The position numbers were made by a program, and so were the translations under genes. This document shows positions 1-7,718 of a stretch of 42,503 nucleotides of DNA, piece by piece. The first letter of the stretch is position 1. Every line of letters starts with the position of its first letter. Source of the stretch: Prevotella sp. Lineage in GTDB: Bacteria; Bacteroidota; Bacteroidia; Bacteroidales; Bacteroidaceae. The stretch lies in the NCBI GenBank assembly GCA_024697645.1, contig JAILFH010000033.1:1-42503 (forward strand). Reading direction: 5' to 3'. Under the pieces are notes generated by a model, which saw nothing but the letters and a program-made list of their open reading frames with translations, had not been told where the DNA came from and did not search any database.

Positions 1-232
1 TTTCGCTGCATCGACGTTGAGCGTCCTCGCGGTCGAGAGTGGAAGTCAGTTCCTAGTCGGTTTGCAAGCGTCCTTGCTTGCCGAGCGCACTTGCTTGGGG
101 ATCCTGCAGACAATCCTTCTGCTTGTGCTTCTCTTTCCCTCATCGTTCGGTTGCCGTCTCCCTTCTGATTCCTTCGGCGCTTCCTTGCTAGCGTCTTCTG
201 CGCCTTGGAGGACAGGCTCCCTCCCTGCAGGT

Positions 233-359
233 CTAGGCAAGGCGAAGATTGATAATCTTCGGCGCCGCCTAAGTGGTGCTGCTCTCGGCTTGTGCAAGAC
301 CTGGCCAAGGTCGAAGCAGAAGGCGCAAAGAGCGAAGGTGGAGAGGGCGGGGGGAGAGG
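233..359 (+). repeat. Dispersed repeat R1, copy 1
   Basis: This is a GC-richer block that begins with CTAGGCAAGG, contains the small inverted repeat GAAGATT-GAT-AATCTTC, and continues through GGTGCTGCTCTCGG and GCAGAAGGCGC. The same order of motifs recurs on the opposite strand at 1560-1708 and on the plus strand at 40788-40935. The copies differ at many positions, so they are old or under weak constraint. No reading frame is conserved among them, so I call it non-coding. It lies about 15 bases before the palindrome element at 376. Confidence 0.7.
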
Positions 360-375
360 CTCCTTATTTGACTTT

Positions 376-735
376 GCAAATTTACTAATAAATTGTAAGC
401 TGTGCAAATAGAAAATGAGAAAATATACTAAATTATTGTTAATTTCAGCAATTTTTATGTTAACGTATGCAAACGTCGCACGTCTCAACGTCTCAACGTC
501 TCATTAAGCTTTTTTGACCCCCTATTGGAGAGGCTTACACACTATGGGTTATATTATATTATAATATATTATAATATAATATAAAATTATTCTTCTTACA
601 TTCTATAAAAATTTGACTCAAATTTCTTTCAATTTTCAATTACTTTTTAAGCGAATATTTATTGAAATACCTTAATGAGACAAAGCGACAAAGCGACAAT
701 GAGACGTTTTGGAGGAATTTTCCTGATTAGTCCAA
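376..735 (+). repeat. Palindrome element E, copy 1
   Basis: An element of about 360 bp that matches 41366-41723 in the same orientation. In order it has an AT-rich lead, a left arm of repeated CGTCTCAA units ending CATTAAGC (about 478-510), a perfect 36-bp AT palindrome at 549-584, and a right arm starting CTTAATGAGAC (about 670) that is the reverse complement of the end of the left arm. In this copy the right arm is interrupted by AAAGCG units, so arm pairing is only about 11 bp; copy 2 keeps 20 bp. No open frame is shared by the two copies. It could be a non-autonomous mobile element, a structured RNA or a protein-binding site; the sequence alone does not decide. Confidence 0.75.
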
Positions 736-867
736 CATTGATTCCATTATTTCCTGACATAGTTGACACCCACTTTCCTGAACTGGTTGACAAACAACGA
801 AGGCTCAAATTGCGCTTGTTCATACACAAGGCAAAAAGCAGACTAAGCCGACATATTCGAATCTGAA

Positions 868-991
868 GACGGTGAACAATTCGTTCACCGTCGGGGGATG
901 AACACAGAAAGCAGATACCTAATTCAGGTATGTGGTTCAACTCATTAATAACAACGCCCAGAAACCAGGGCCCCGAATCAGGGTAGTGGTT
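868..991. other. Three consecutive short hairpins
   Basis: Three inverted repeats follow one another. GACGGTGAAC pairs with GTTCACCGTC (868-892, loop AATTC). ATACCT pairs with AGGTAT (915-931, again loop AATTC). AACCA pairs with TGGTT (963-991) enclosing CCC/GGG around GAATCA. The reuse of the AATTC loop suggests that they are related or form one structured RNA. No promoter or terminator is clear on either side. An open frame on the minus strand crosses the region but has no recognised domain. Confidence 0.4.
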
Positions 992-1472
992 AGCATTCTT
1001 GTCTGCAAATGTGGCCGACCCATGCCGAAGCACAATGGCGAGAGATTCAACGAGGGAAAAATTGCGCTCGTTAAAAAAATCCTGTATGTGATTTTGCAAT
1101 TTGCAATCGTGATTATGTTGTTTGCAATTTGCATTTTAAGAAAAATATTTACACGACTTTTCCTTAAATTTATCACGGAAGACGGGTAATTTCAAGTCAA
1201 AATTTTGTAAAGAAATATTACCAACTTCCGATGAAATGGACGAATTTTGAAGTCAGAATCAGGTGATTTTTCGGCTTTTTTGACAATTATTTTGCTGAAT
1301 TTTCCGCCAGTTTATCCAAGGAGTGCAACACCTTTTTTGAAATAATGTGACAAATTATATGAGTGCCGATTCTCAAATTCTCATTAATACAAATGCAGCA
1401 GGAAAATTCTCTAATTCGCTAATTCTTGATATAATAATGCTTTTGCCCCTGTAGAGCGACAAGACGCTTCGC

Positions 1473-1517
1473 GTGGTTAAGAATGGTTCAGAATAGTTAT
1501 GATTGGTTCAGAATGGT
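1473..1517 (+). repeat. 10-bp tandem repeat, site 1
   Basis: About four units with a period of 10 and consensus close to GGTTCAGAAT. The unit array and about 30 bases before it (TTTTGCCCCT, then CGCTTCGCGTGGTTAAG) resemble 3771-3838, so the repeated block is longer than the tandem core. Related 10-bp arrays occur at 40314-40444 and, inverted, at 41033-41092. Confidence 0.7.
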
Positions 1518-1559
1518 CCGCTACCTCCACCGTCGCAGGCTCCCCTCATCGCTCCTTAC

Positions 1560-1708
1560 TCGCGCTTCGCCCCCCGCCTTCGGCTACACCTTGCCCCTTT
1601 GTTCTTAGCGCCTTCTGCATCGCCTTGGGCTTCGCCAGTCTTGCAGGAGTCGAGAACTGCACCACTTAGGCGGCGTCTAAGATTATCAATCTTTGCCTTG
1701 CCTAGGCC
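1560..1708 (-). repeat. Dispersed repeat R1, copy 2 (inverted)
   Basis: The reverse complement reads CCTAGGCAAGGC, then AGATTGATAATCT, then CCGCCTAAGTGGTGC, which follows copy 1 at 233-359 motif by motif. It lies about 100 bases beyond the 3' end of the minus-strand thioredoxin-domain gene. Confidence 0.7.
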
Positions 1709-1813
1709 TTCAGCCCGTTTTTTGATTACACTTCTAGGGCGCTCTATTTCTCGCCTATTCCACTGCTGCAAGTCGCACCCACGAATTACTCATTACTAAT
1801 TTCTAATTACTCA

Positions 1814-3697
1814 TTATTTCAAAGCATTCCCGATTTGCTGCTCGATGTCCTTCAGCACTTGCTCATCGTAGCCAGTTTGCTCCCACTGACGACGGCCCTC
1901 GCAGTCGTAGAGATAGTACTGGGGAATGGCGGTGATGTTGGGAATCTGCTTCCATATCTCATCCGTCACGCGGTAGTGCAGGCCGGGGATGTTGCCCACC
2001 TGCTTCTTCCAATCCGCCTCGGGACTGGTTTCGTTGGTCAGGTAGACGAACACGATGTCGCTATCCTTCAGTTTCTCCTTCAGCGGCTCCATCGCGGAGA
2101 TGCCTATCTTGCAGGGTGTGCACCACGTGGCCCAGAGGTCGAAGAATACGGCCTTGCCGGGATGCTGGGCAGCGATGGTCTCCAGAAGTTTGTCGCCAGT
2201 GGCATCGGGGGGTGGCATCATGCGCTTCTGTGCCTCCCGCTGCAAGCGCTCCACGAGCAGGCGTATGCTGTCGTTGTACTCGCGAAGCGGCGTCTGGAAC
2301 TGGGGATTGGCGGCCAGTATGTCGCTATCAGAGAGCACTTCCAGTCCGTTCATCCGTTTCACCAGCCGATCCTTATAGTCCAGCGCCTTCAGTGTCTGGC
2401 AGACCTCGCTATGGCTGAATCCGTTGGCTTCGAGGTAAGGAATGTGAGCGACATGGGCAGGGAAATAGAAGGTGCGCCCACCCTGATAAATGAGCATATC
2501 CTTGAAGTGCGGGTCGACCAGTGTGTAAGTCTCTTTCAAATGGCCTGTCACGCTGTCGGCTTTCTCTGCCCCCATCTTGTCCTTCAGCGTCTTGGCGTAA
2601 TCGATACGGGAGCACACGTACACATCCTCTACCCATATCCTCAGGAACTCACGCTGGCGGCGGGTGTAGTCGGGGTGTCGGTCTTGCAGTTTCTGGCGGA
2701 AGGCATCGAGACTCTGCCACAGCCGTTCGCTCCACTCGGCGAAGGTCTCTCCCTCGGTGCATTCGGGAATCTCCTCCATGTAATAATGGGAGTACATCAG
2801 TTCCTGGTTCTCCAAGAGCACCTGATTGATGTCGCCGATAGTACCACCCACGCGGTAACAGTCGCGCATCGTCACCTTTCGGTCACCCATGTTGTTGTTG
2901 CGGGCAGTCACGGCAGGCAGGTCAATGTCGAGCGTCAGTGTCTCGCCGGGAATCAGCAGCAACGGGAACTGGGTGTTGACGCCTTTCTCCACCAGTCCGA
3001 AACCGCAGCCCGAGAAGAACGGAAGTTGTCTGAGATAGTCGCGGCTGCGGTAGACAATCACTGAGTCGTTGTCGTTGGAGCAGCGGTAGAGTTGGCCCCA
3101 GAAGTTGCGCCAATCGTTATGCGACAGAATGGTTCCTCCGCCGTGTGCCCTGATGGTGGCAGAAGCCTCACCGAGGCCCATCTTCAGCGGTTTCAACGGC
3201 TGGCCATCGTCGACGAACGGCTGATCGGCAGGGAGCAGCGAGGGGTAGAGTCCTTCGCTGAGTCGGATGCCCTTGATTTCCCGTTTCCGCCGGCCGCTCT
3301 TGCCGAGGTAGTCGAACGTCTCGGCACCCTTCGGCAGTGGTTCAAAGGTCATGATGAGCGAGTCGCGCTGCACATTCCTGTCAACATTCTTGCCCAGTTC
3401 GAACGGCTCGTCGGCCAGTACCTTGGTTCCGTCGTGGGTGATGACGCGCCCGCTCTTGAAGGCTAGTGTGTCGCCGTTGCAGACCAGCCGTGCCTCGGCC
3501 ACGCCCCAGCCGCCCCACTTGGCGTTAACCACGTGGAAATGCACAACAGTCGCCTTCTTCGACACCTCCACCTTCATCGGTCTCAACTCGTACATTGCGG
3601 TGTTTGACACATACGCCGGACGGTGAATGACCTTGTTCTTCGCCTGTGCCGACATCGCCAGCATCAAAGCGCATACAATCATCAGAATCTGCTTCAT
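1814..3697 (-). CDS. Exported thioredoxin/TlpA-like domain protein
   Basis: A 627-residue protein with an N-terminal signal peptide (start MKQIL, a hydrophobic run, then MSAQA) and a C-terminal thioredoxin fold. The redox motif WCTPC is at residues 525-529, preceded by a FFDLWA strand and followed by the TAIPQ cis-proline loop. This is the arrangement of TlpA/ResA-like thiol-disulfide oxidoreductases, which reduce or isomerise disulfides outside the cytoplasm. The roughly 480 residues in front have no domain I can name; long N-terminal extensions are common in Bacteroidetes TlpA-like proteins. An in-frame ATG ten codons upstream is less likely because it lies in the -7 box at 3725-3732. The substrate is unknown. 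No operon partner is evident. Confidence 0.8.
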   Translation of the reverse strand: MKQILMIVCALMLAMSAQAKNKVIHRPAYVSNTAMYELRPMKVEVSKKATVVHFHVVNAKWGGWGVAEARLVCNGDTLAFKSGRVITHDGTKVLADEPFELGKNVDRNVQRDSLIMTFEPLPKGAETFDYLGKSGRRKREIKGIRLSEGLYPSLLPADQPFVDDGQPLKPLKMGLGEASATIRAHGGGTILSHNDWRNFWGQLYRCSNDNDSVIVYRSRDYLRQLPFFSGCGFGLVEKGVNTQFPLLLIPGETLTLDIDLPAVTARNNNMGDRKVTMRDCYRVGGTIGDINQVLLENQELMYSHYYMEEIPECTEGETFAEWSERLWQSLDAFRQKLQDRHPDYTRRQREFLRIWVEDVYVCSRIDYAKTLKDKMGAEKADSVTGHLKETYTLVDPHFKDMLIYQGGRTFYFPAHVAHIPYLEANGFSHSEVCQTLKALDYKDRLVKRMNGLEVLSDSDILAANPQFQTPLREYNDSIRLLVERLQREAQKRMMPPPDATGDKLLETIAAQHPGKAVFFDLWATWCTPCKIGISAMEPLKEKLKDSDIVFVYLTNETSPEADWKKQVGNIPGLHYRVTDEIWKQIPNITAIPQYYLYDCEGRRQWEQTGYDEQVLKDIEQQIGNALK

Positions 3698-3724
3698 CTT
3701 TGAACGGGTGTTAAGTTTCTGCAA

Positions 3725-3732
3725 CAAAGGTA
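3725..3732 (-). promoter_or_regulatory. Promoter -7 box for the thioredoxin-domain gene
   Basis: On the minus strand the sequence reads TACCTTTG, a full match to the Bacteroidetes TAnnTTTG box. It lies 28 bases before the chosen start, which excludes the upstream in-frame ATG at 3727. An ATTG at 3755-3758 is a poor -33 candidate because the spacing is 22. Confidence 0.6.
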
Positions 3733-3770
3733 CAAAATCTTTTTGAAATCTTTACAATTCTCGAGGAAAT

Positions 3771-3838
3771 CTTTTGCCCCTACAACGCTTTGCGTGGTTA
3801 AGAATGGTTCAGAATAGTTATGATTGGTTATGAATGGC
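3771..3838 (+). repeat. 10-bp tandem repeat, site 2
   Basis: This is a near copy of about 1439-1517: the lead TTTTGCCCCT, then GCGTGGTTAAG, then four units of a 10-bp repeat close to GGTTCAGAAT. It lies immediately upstream of the promoter of the thioredoxin-domain gene. Confidence 0.7.
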
Positions 3839-3839
3839 A

Positions 3840-4054
3840 TTTCCAAGGTAACAAGGTAACATTCGAATGGAAAATGGAAAATGTAAATTTGAAAATTCGC
3901 GGGTGCGAAAGATAAAACAGAAGAACATAAATATTTAAGAGTTTTAATTGACATAAGGTTAAGAACAGAAATCACAAAAAGACAAAAGTTTCGCCGTCGG
4001 CGGCCTTTCCAAAGTAACAAGGTAACATTCGAATGGAAAATGGAAATTGGAAAA
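3840..4054 (+). repeat. 45-bp direct repeat pair
   Basis: A unit of about 45 bp (TTTCCAAGGTAACAAGG, then ATTCGAATGG and two GGAAAATG-like steps) occurs at 3840-3882 and again at 4006-4054, almost identical. The 120 bases between them show no gene. Within each unit GGTAAC is itself repeated. Together with the 10-bp array this fills most of the gap of about 520 bp between the two neighbouring genes. Confidence 0.7.
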
Positions 4055-4183
4055 TTATACCTGCTGATTTCCCCCTCGGCAGCCGTTAGAAAAACAGAAG
4101 ATTTGAACGTTGGACTCCGAACTTGTTCGCTTGCGTTGCGAAGTCAGAGCAAGAATGAATAAATTCTAATGAATAAAGATAGC

Positions 4184-4218
4184 GCTCACAAACCATTGAG
4201 TTTGTGGGCGCTTGTTTT
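4184..4218. terminator. Hairpin, likely bidirectional terminator
   Basis: AGCGCTCACAAAC pairs with GTTTGTGGGCGCT (13 pairs, one G-U) around a short CATTGA loop. On the plus strand it is followed by a run of T; on the minus strand it follows the end of the XRE-family gene by about 35 bases. The better T-run is on the plus strand, although no plus-strand gene precedes it, so a plus-strand transcript from 4050-4180 is possible. Confidence 0.6.
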
Positions 4219-4250
4219 TTTACTTTTTGTTATGTTTTGCTTTCCACTCC

Positions 4251-4694
4251 TCATCGCCAATGCTTGAGCATCGAGAGATGGGAGTCGTAAAGCCTGCGAC
4301 GTTCGGCTTCTGACTGATTGTCAGGATTAGGCATGTGACTGACGAGGAAGTCGAGCAAGGATTCTTTATCCTTATATGTGAATTTCCCATCAGCATAGCA
4401 CCATTTACAAAAGTCTTCGTTGAAACTACCGTCCACTTCGTGACTAATCATTGCGTCATCCGACAGTGGCATTCCACAGCATTGACAGTACAAAGTCTGT
4501 GGGGAGCCGAGCAGCGTATTGATTGATACGCCAAACTCTTTCGACAATGCCTTCAACTGTTCAGTATCTGGCTGTGTCTCACCTTTTTCCCATCGACTTA
4601 CTGCTTGGCGTGTTACATGAATCAGTTCGGCCAACTGCTCTTGCGTCAAGTTATTTTTCTCTCGAATCTCTCTTATTATTTCCTTTGTCTCCAT
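4251..4694 (-). CDS. XRE-family regulator with C-terminal zinc ribbon
   Basis: A 147-residue protein. Residues 1-60 form an XRE/Cro helix-turn-helix (LTQEQLAELIHVTRQAVSRW, then EKGETQPD). Residues 69-104 carry CQCCGMP followed by FCKWCYADG, the four-cysteine pattern of the putative zinc ribbon 2 family, where the two halves are often fused in just this way. It probably binds DNA as a dimer, but its target is not visible. It has its own promoter (4724-4755) and ends at a hairpin. The acetyltransferase and methyltransferase genes lie just upstream in the same direction, so it may regulate or respond with them; that is inference. Confidence 0.85.
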   Translation of the reverse strand: METKEIIREIREKNNLTQEQLAELIHVTRQAVSRWEKGETQPDTEQLKALSKEFGVSINTLLGSPQTLYCQCCGMPLSDDAMISHEVDGSFNEDFCKWCYADGKFTYKDKESLLDFLVSHMPNPDNQSEAERRRLYDSHLSMLKHWR

Positions 4695-4723
4695 ACTAAT
4701 TTTTTATAAATGATTTGACGGCA

Positions 4724-4755
4724 CAAAGATAATACAAAAATAAGCGCTTGTCAAG
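4724..4755 (-). promoter_or_regulatory. Promoter of the XRE-family gene
   Basis: On the minus strand CTTG is followed after 20 bases by TATCTTTG, matching the Bacteroidetes -33/-7 pattern. The -7 box is 30 bases before the start codon. Confidence 0.65.
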
Positions 4756-4808
4756 AAACAGGAAGTTGCTTATTCTTAATTCTTGTTAAGATGCATACCC
4801 TGAAGATT

Positions 4809-5369
4809 TCAATCTGGCGACTGAATGACCTTTCGGAAGACGAACATTTCATCGTCTTCGTCCCAGTTTCCGCTTTCTTCCTCGGGAACGGCAGGCCCAT
4901 GATGATGCTTATTCCAAAACTCTACGATATGAAAACCGCAACGATTGACGTAGAAATGAATGTTACGCTTCTCGAAATAGGGCGTTATCGTCTCCCAGAC
5001 ATGCACTTCGGGATGTAACGATTCTACTGCCTTCCAGGCGGCCTGACCAATGCCCTTGCTGTGAGCATCTGGTGAAACGAAAAGCAACTCCAGTTCTCCC
5101 TTTCCCGCTTTGCTGTCGATGCTCAATACCAGACCGCCCACATGCTTACCATCGAGCACAATGCGATAAGTCTCAGAGTTCTCACGATCGAGGCATTTCT
5201 CGATTGTACTACGCGAGATGACTTCCCCACCGTCTTCCAGATGGTCATCACGCATACCAAATTCCATGTGGGCTCCATATCTGAACGCCCACTGATTGTC
5301 GAGGATGAACTGTTCCCTGTCTTCCTCTTGCAGACGAGAAAGGACGATATTCGGCTTGTTATTATTCAT
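4809..5369 (-). CDS. GNAT-family N-acetyltransferase
   Basis: A 186-residue protein of the GNAT superfamily, which moves an acetyl group from acetyl-CoA to an amine. The acetyl-CoA loop is seen in ELELLFVSPDAHSKGIGQAA (about residues 92-111), a form of the Q/RxxGxG/A motif A. The later FEKRNIHFYVNRCGF strand and helix are typical of the C-terminal part of the fold. The C-terminus is acidic (NWDEDDEMFVF). It begins 36 bases after the methyltransferase gene in the same direction, which suggests co-transcription. The acceptor cannot be deduced. Confidence 0.8.
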   Translation of the reverse strand: MNNNKPNIVLSRLQEEDREQFILDNQWAFRYGAHMEFGMRDDHLEDGGEVISRSTIEKCLDRENSETYRIVLDGKHVGGLVLSIDSKAGKGELELLFVSPDAHSKGIGQAAWKAVESLHPEVHVWETITPYFEKRNIHFYVNRCGFHIVEFWNKHHHGPAVPEEESGNWDEDDEMFVFRKVIQSPD

Positions 5370-5405
5370 AAGCGAAAATTGTTTTATGCAATAGATGACT
5401 ATCTC

Positions 5406-5885
5406 TCAGAAACGACGAGTGCGACGACAGTAGGCTTCGTATTCCTCACCGAAATCACGGCGCAGACGACGCTCTTCGCTGAACACCTGAAACAACATGA
5501 TGGCGAAGAAGACGATCAGTACGACCCACGCCTGCCAATGCCACAGCCATAAGGCCACACCTGACAAATAGATGAGGGTTCCCGTCAGCATTGGATTGCG
5601 GTTCAGGCGATAGGGACCATCGGTCATCAGATGCTGGGTGCGAGGTGCAACCTCATGCCCAAAAGCATCCATCGGATTTCCCTTGCCCTTACGCTTCATA
5701 TAGACAATGGTCCAGACGCTCAACGCCAGTCCAATAAATACCAGAATATCTGCCAAAATGGCTCTGCTGAGGGTTATGGAACTGAGCGCGGGCATTCCCG
5801 ACGCCAACCACATCACCAACGGAATAAGCCCGACAAAGAGCACGCCGCCAATCAGATAGCCTATTACTTCTCTCAACTTTTTCAT
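5406..5885 (-). CDS. Isoprenylcysteine methyltransferase-like membrane protein
   Basis: A 159-residue membrane protein with about four hydrophobic segments. The C-terminal half carries the ICMT/PEMT-like signature: YRLNRNPMLTG, then EERRLRRDFGEEYEAY near the end. Bacterial members use S-adenosylmethionine to methylate mostly unknown substrates (lipids or small molecules). The full catalytic tail is present, so it is not truncated. It heads a likely two-gene unit with the acetyltransferase downstream. Confidence 0.8.
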   Translation of the reverse strand: MKKLREVIGYLIGGVLFVGLIPLVMWLASGMPALSSITLSRAILADILVFIGLALSVWTIVYMKRKGKGNPMDAFGHEVAPRTQHLMTDGPYRLNRNPMLTGTLIYLSGVALWLWHWQAWVVLIVFFAIMLFQVFSEERRLRRDFGEEYEAYCRRTRRF

Positions 5886-5940
5886 AAGTTCATTTGTTAG
5901 TTATATTTGACAAAATTGAAAACTATATATTTGGAATTGA

Positions 5941-7077
5941 TTATTGAATAAATTCTATCCATTCCGAACGGAGTTGCTTGCCTCGTCGGAGCCACTCTTC
6001 CCGACTTGTCTTGCCCAGCATTCCGACACCCTGCCAACGGCTCCAGTCGCCAAACAACAGGGCAAGTTCCAGACAATGACACGCTCCATAATGACTCCCC
6101 TCAGGGCGCCAATCCAGTTGGCGGACTTCGGCTTTAACACCTTGCTTTCTGAGACGCTTGGCAAACGACTTTGATGGAAGATAAATGCCAAGGAAAGAAA
6201 GAAGCGTAGACAAACGCAGATTCAGTCGCCTCTTCATTGGCGTATTTCCACCTAGCCGCAATTCGACGAAGGGCGACAAATCGTCTTTCTGCCAAGTGAT
6301 TAGCACCTTCTCGAGACTTGCTGTCTGAATGGGCTTATTCAAATCAGGAACTACGGGCTCGAATGGCATCATGTTGTCGGTATGTGCAAGGAAACTGGCC
6401 TGCGCCTCAAGAATTTCTTCCGAAGTTGCTTCTGCCAACGGCTTTCCAAGAATGCTCTCTATCCGACGGGCTATGCTGCTGGCCTTTTCGCGATTGGTCT
6501 TTATGGCAAAAGGAGCACTCTGGATGATAGCCCGCTGGAAAAGCGGTTCCCTCACCTCCTGAAGCATCGCTGCAACAGAATAGCCTCCGGCAGACTGTCC
6601 GGCAATGGTGACTCTCGAAGCATCACCACCAAACTGATGAATGTTCTGATGGACCCAGCGCAGTGCGGCAATCTGGTCTTTCAGTCCCATATCCTGACAA
6701 GGCAGATTCTCGTCGTAGAGATATCCGAGAACACCCAGCCGATAGGAAACGGTCACAACGACGATATCGCCTTCCTGCGACAATGCTGAAGCGTCGTAGG
6801 TGTTCTCTTCACCGCTTCCGGCTATGAATGCTCCTCCGTGAATCCAGAACAAAACAGGTCTACTGCCCTCCCGCGACGGTGTATAGATGCTCAGATAATG
6901 GGCATCTTCATCCTGTCTGAGAGGTTGGTTTTCTCCCATTACTTTGTCAAGTCGGAATGGCCCCTGAGGAAACGAAGTAAGCAAATCGCCACCTGCCTCA
7001 GGCTCAACGGAAGACGAGACGACAGGCGATTCGAAACGTCCTGCCGAAGCGTACCTAATATGATGGAATACCTCCAT
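5941..7077 (-). CDS. Type-B carboxylesterase/lipase
   Basis: A 378-residue alpha/beta hydrolase of the carboxylesterase type-B family. The oxyanion-hole motif HGGAF is at residues 80-84, the nucleophile Ser162 sits in GQSAGG, and a probable catalytic His334 sits in GACHCLEL. The family usually has 480-550 residues; the shortening is mostly in the region between Ser and His, as in compact bacterial members. No signal peptide is visible, so the enzyme is probably cytoplasmic. It would hydrolyse small carboxylic esters. It has its own promoter at 7109-7140. Confidence 0.85.
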   Translation of the reverse strand: MEVFHHIRYASAGRFESPVVSSSVEPEAGGDLLTSFPQGPFRLDKVMGENQPLRQDEDAHYLSIYTPSREGSRPVLFWIHGGAFIAGSGEENTYDASALSQEGDIVVVTVSYRLGVLGYLYDENLPCQDMGLKDQIAALRWVHQNIHQFGGDASRVTIAGQSAGGYSVAAMLQEVREPLFQRAIIQSAPFAIKTNREKASSIARRIESILGKPLAEATSEEILEAQASFLAHTDNMMPFEPVVPDLNKPIQTASLEKVLITWQKDDLSPFVELRLGGNTPMKRRLNLRLSTLLSFLGIYLPSKSFAKRLRKQGVKAEVRQLDWRPEGSHYGACHCLELALLFGDWSRWQGVGMLGKTSREEWLRRGKQLRSEWIEFIQ

Positions 7078-7108
7078 AGTCTTTCTGATTTGTCTGTTTG
7101 TATCTATG

Positions 7109-7140
7109 CAAAGATAAAGGATAACCTCAACTTAAACAAA
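7109..7140 (-). promoter_or_regulatory. Promoter of the carboxylesterase gene
   Basis: On the minus strand TTTG, 20 bases, then TATCTTTG: a full match to the Bacteroidetes promoter. The -7 box lies about 32 bases before the start codon. Confidence 0.75.
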
Positions 7141-7219
7141 TCTTTAGGAATAAATTGTGTTAAAAGGCTGAGCGTTTGGCCTTCAGAAAGATTGTCGGGA
7201 TTAGGGATAGAAGACACTG

Positions 7220-7696
7220 TTAGTTTTTCTTCTCCAAATAGTCAGACAGATTAATCGTTCCGACTTCGTTTTCGACATTGAGCGAAGGAACACGCTCCAC
7301 CATTCGCGTCATTCCGCTTGTCTTATCGACGTAAAAATAAACGAACGCACCCGTATAACTGCGGAAAATCACCTGATACTCCGATTCGGTCTCTTCCCCC
7401 ATCTCGACATACATGATGGAAGGATTGCCCTCTGCTATACTCCAGTCATACTTCCTGTGGCAATAGTTGCTTACCCCCTCATAGGCCGATTCAGCAGTGA
7501 TTTTGCCCGCTGAGACGCAGGCTTCGTCAGTTTCCTTTGCCGACGCTACGCTATCTGCATCACGCATGGCGCTCTGCGTGTCCTGCATCTCAGTCTGTGC
7601 GTCTGAAGATTGCGTTGGAGCCGTTTTGCTATCATGACATGAGCATAATAACAACACGACGAACGCAGACGATACGACGAGAGTTCTTTTCATCAT
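7220..7696 (-). CDS. Small lipoprotein of unknown function
   Basis: A 158-residue protein with a short lipoprotein signal (MKRTL, a hydrophobic stretch, then LLCSC, with the second Cys as the likely lipidated residue). A Ser/Thr/Asp/Glu-rich linker follows to about residue 60, and then a compact domain ending in LSDYLEKKN. I do not recognise the domain. It starts 22 bases after the LolA-like gene on the same strand, so the two are probably co-transcribed. An envelope role is likely by location only. Either of two adjacent ATGs could be the start. Confidence 0.7.
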   Translation of the reverse strand: MMKRTLVVSSAFVVLLLCSCHDSKTAPTQSSDAQTEMQDTQSAMRDADSVASAKETDEACVSAGKITAESAYEGVSNYCHRKYDWSIAEGNPSIMYVEMGEETESEYQVIFRSYTGAFVYFYVDKTSGMTRMVERVPSLNVENEVGTINLSDYLEKKN

Positions 7697-7718
7697 TCTT
7701 GCCTATATGACACAGCCT

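Larger units (their letters stand above)
1..1813. other. Gene-free left flank
   Basis: No convincing gene was found in these 1.8 kb. Several open frames exist, but they have no recognisable domains, overlap one another on both strands and run through repeats. The stretch holds a dispersed repeat (about 233-359 and, inverted, 1560-1708), a palindrome-containing element (about 376-735), a set of short hairpins (868-991) and a 10-bp tandem repeat (1473-1517). From about 1100 to 1440 the sequence is AT-rich and I see nothing definite apart from a short weak similarity (about 1229-1260) to 41774-41800 in the right flank. Confidence 0.7.

Noticed and set aside
17..388. Open frame of 123 codons at the left edge
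   Set aside because: Low-complexity composition, overlaps repeat R1 and an equally long frame on the other strand, and no domain or start signal.
659..1099. Minus-strand frame of 146 codons
   Set aside because: It crosses element E and the hairpin series, has no recognisable domain and no promoter; an internal resemblance between two parts fits repeated DNA better than a protein.
1835..3064. Long plus-strand frame opposite the thioredoxin-domain gene
   Set aside because: It mirrors the real gene, which has a signal peptide, a CxxC motif and a promoter; the frame has none. The same holds for the long frames opposite fumarase, M16, DUF4954 and GH97.
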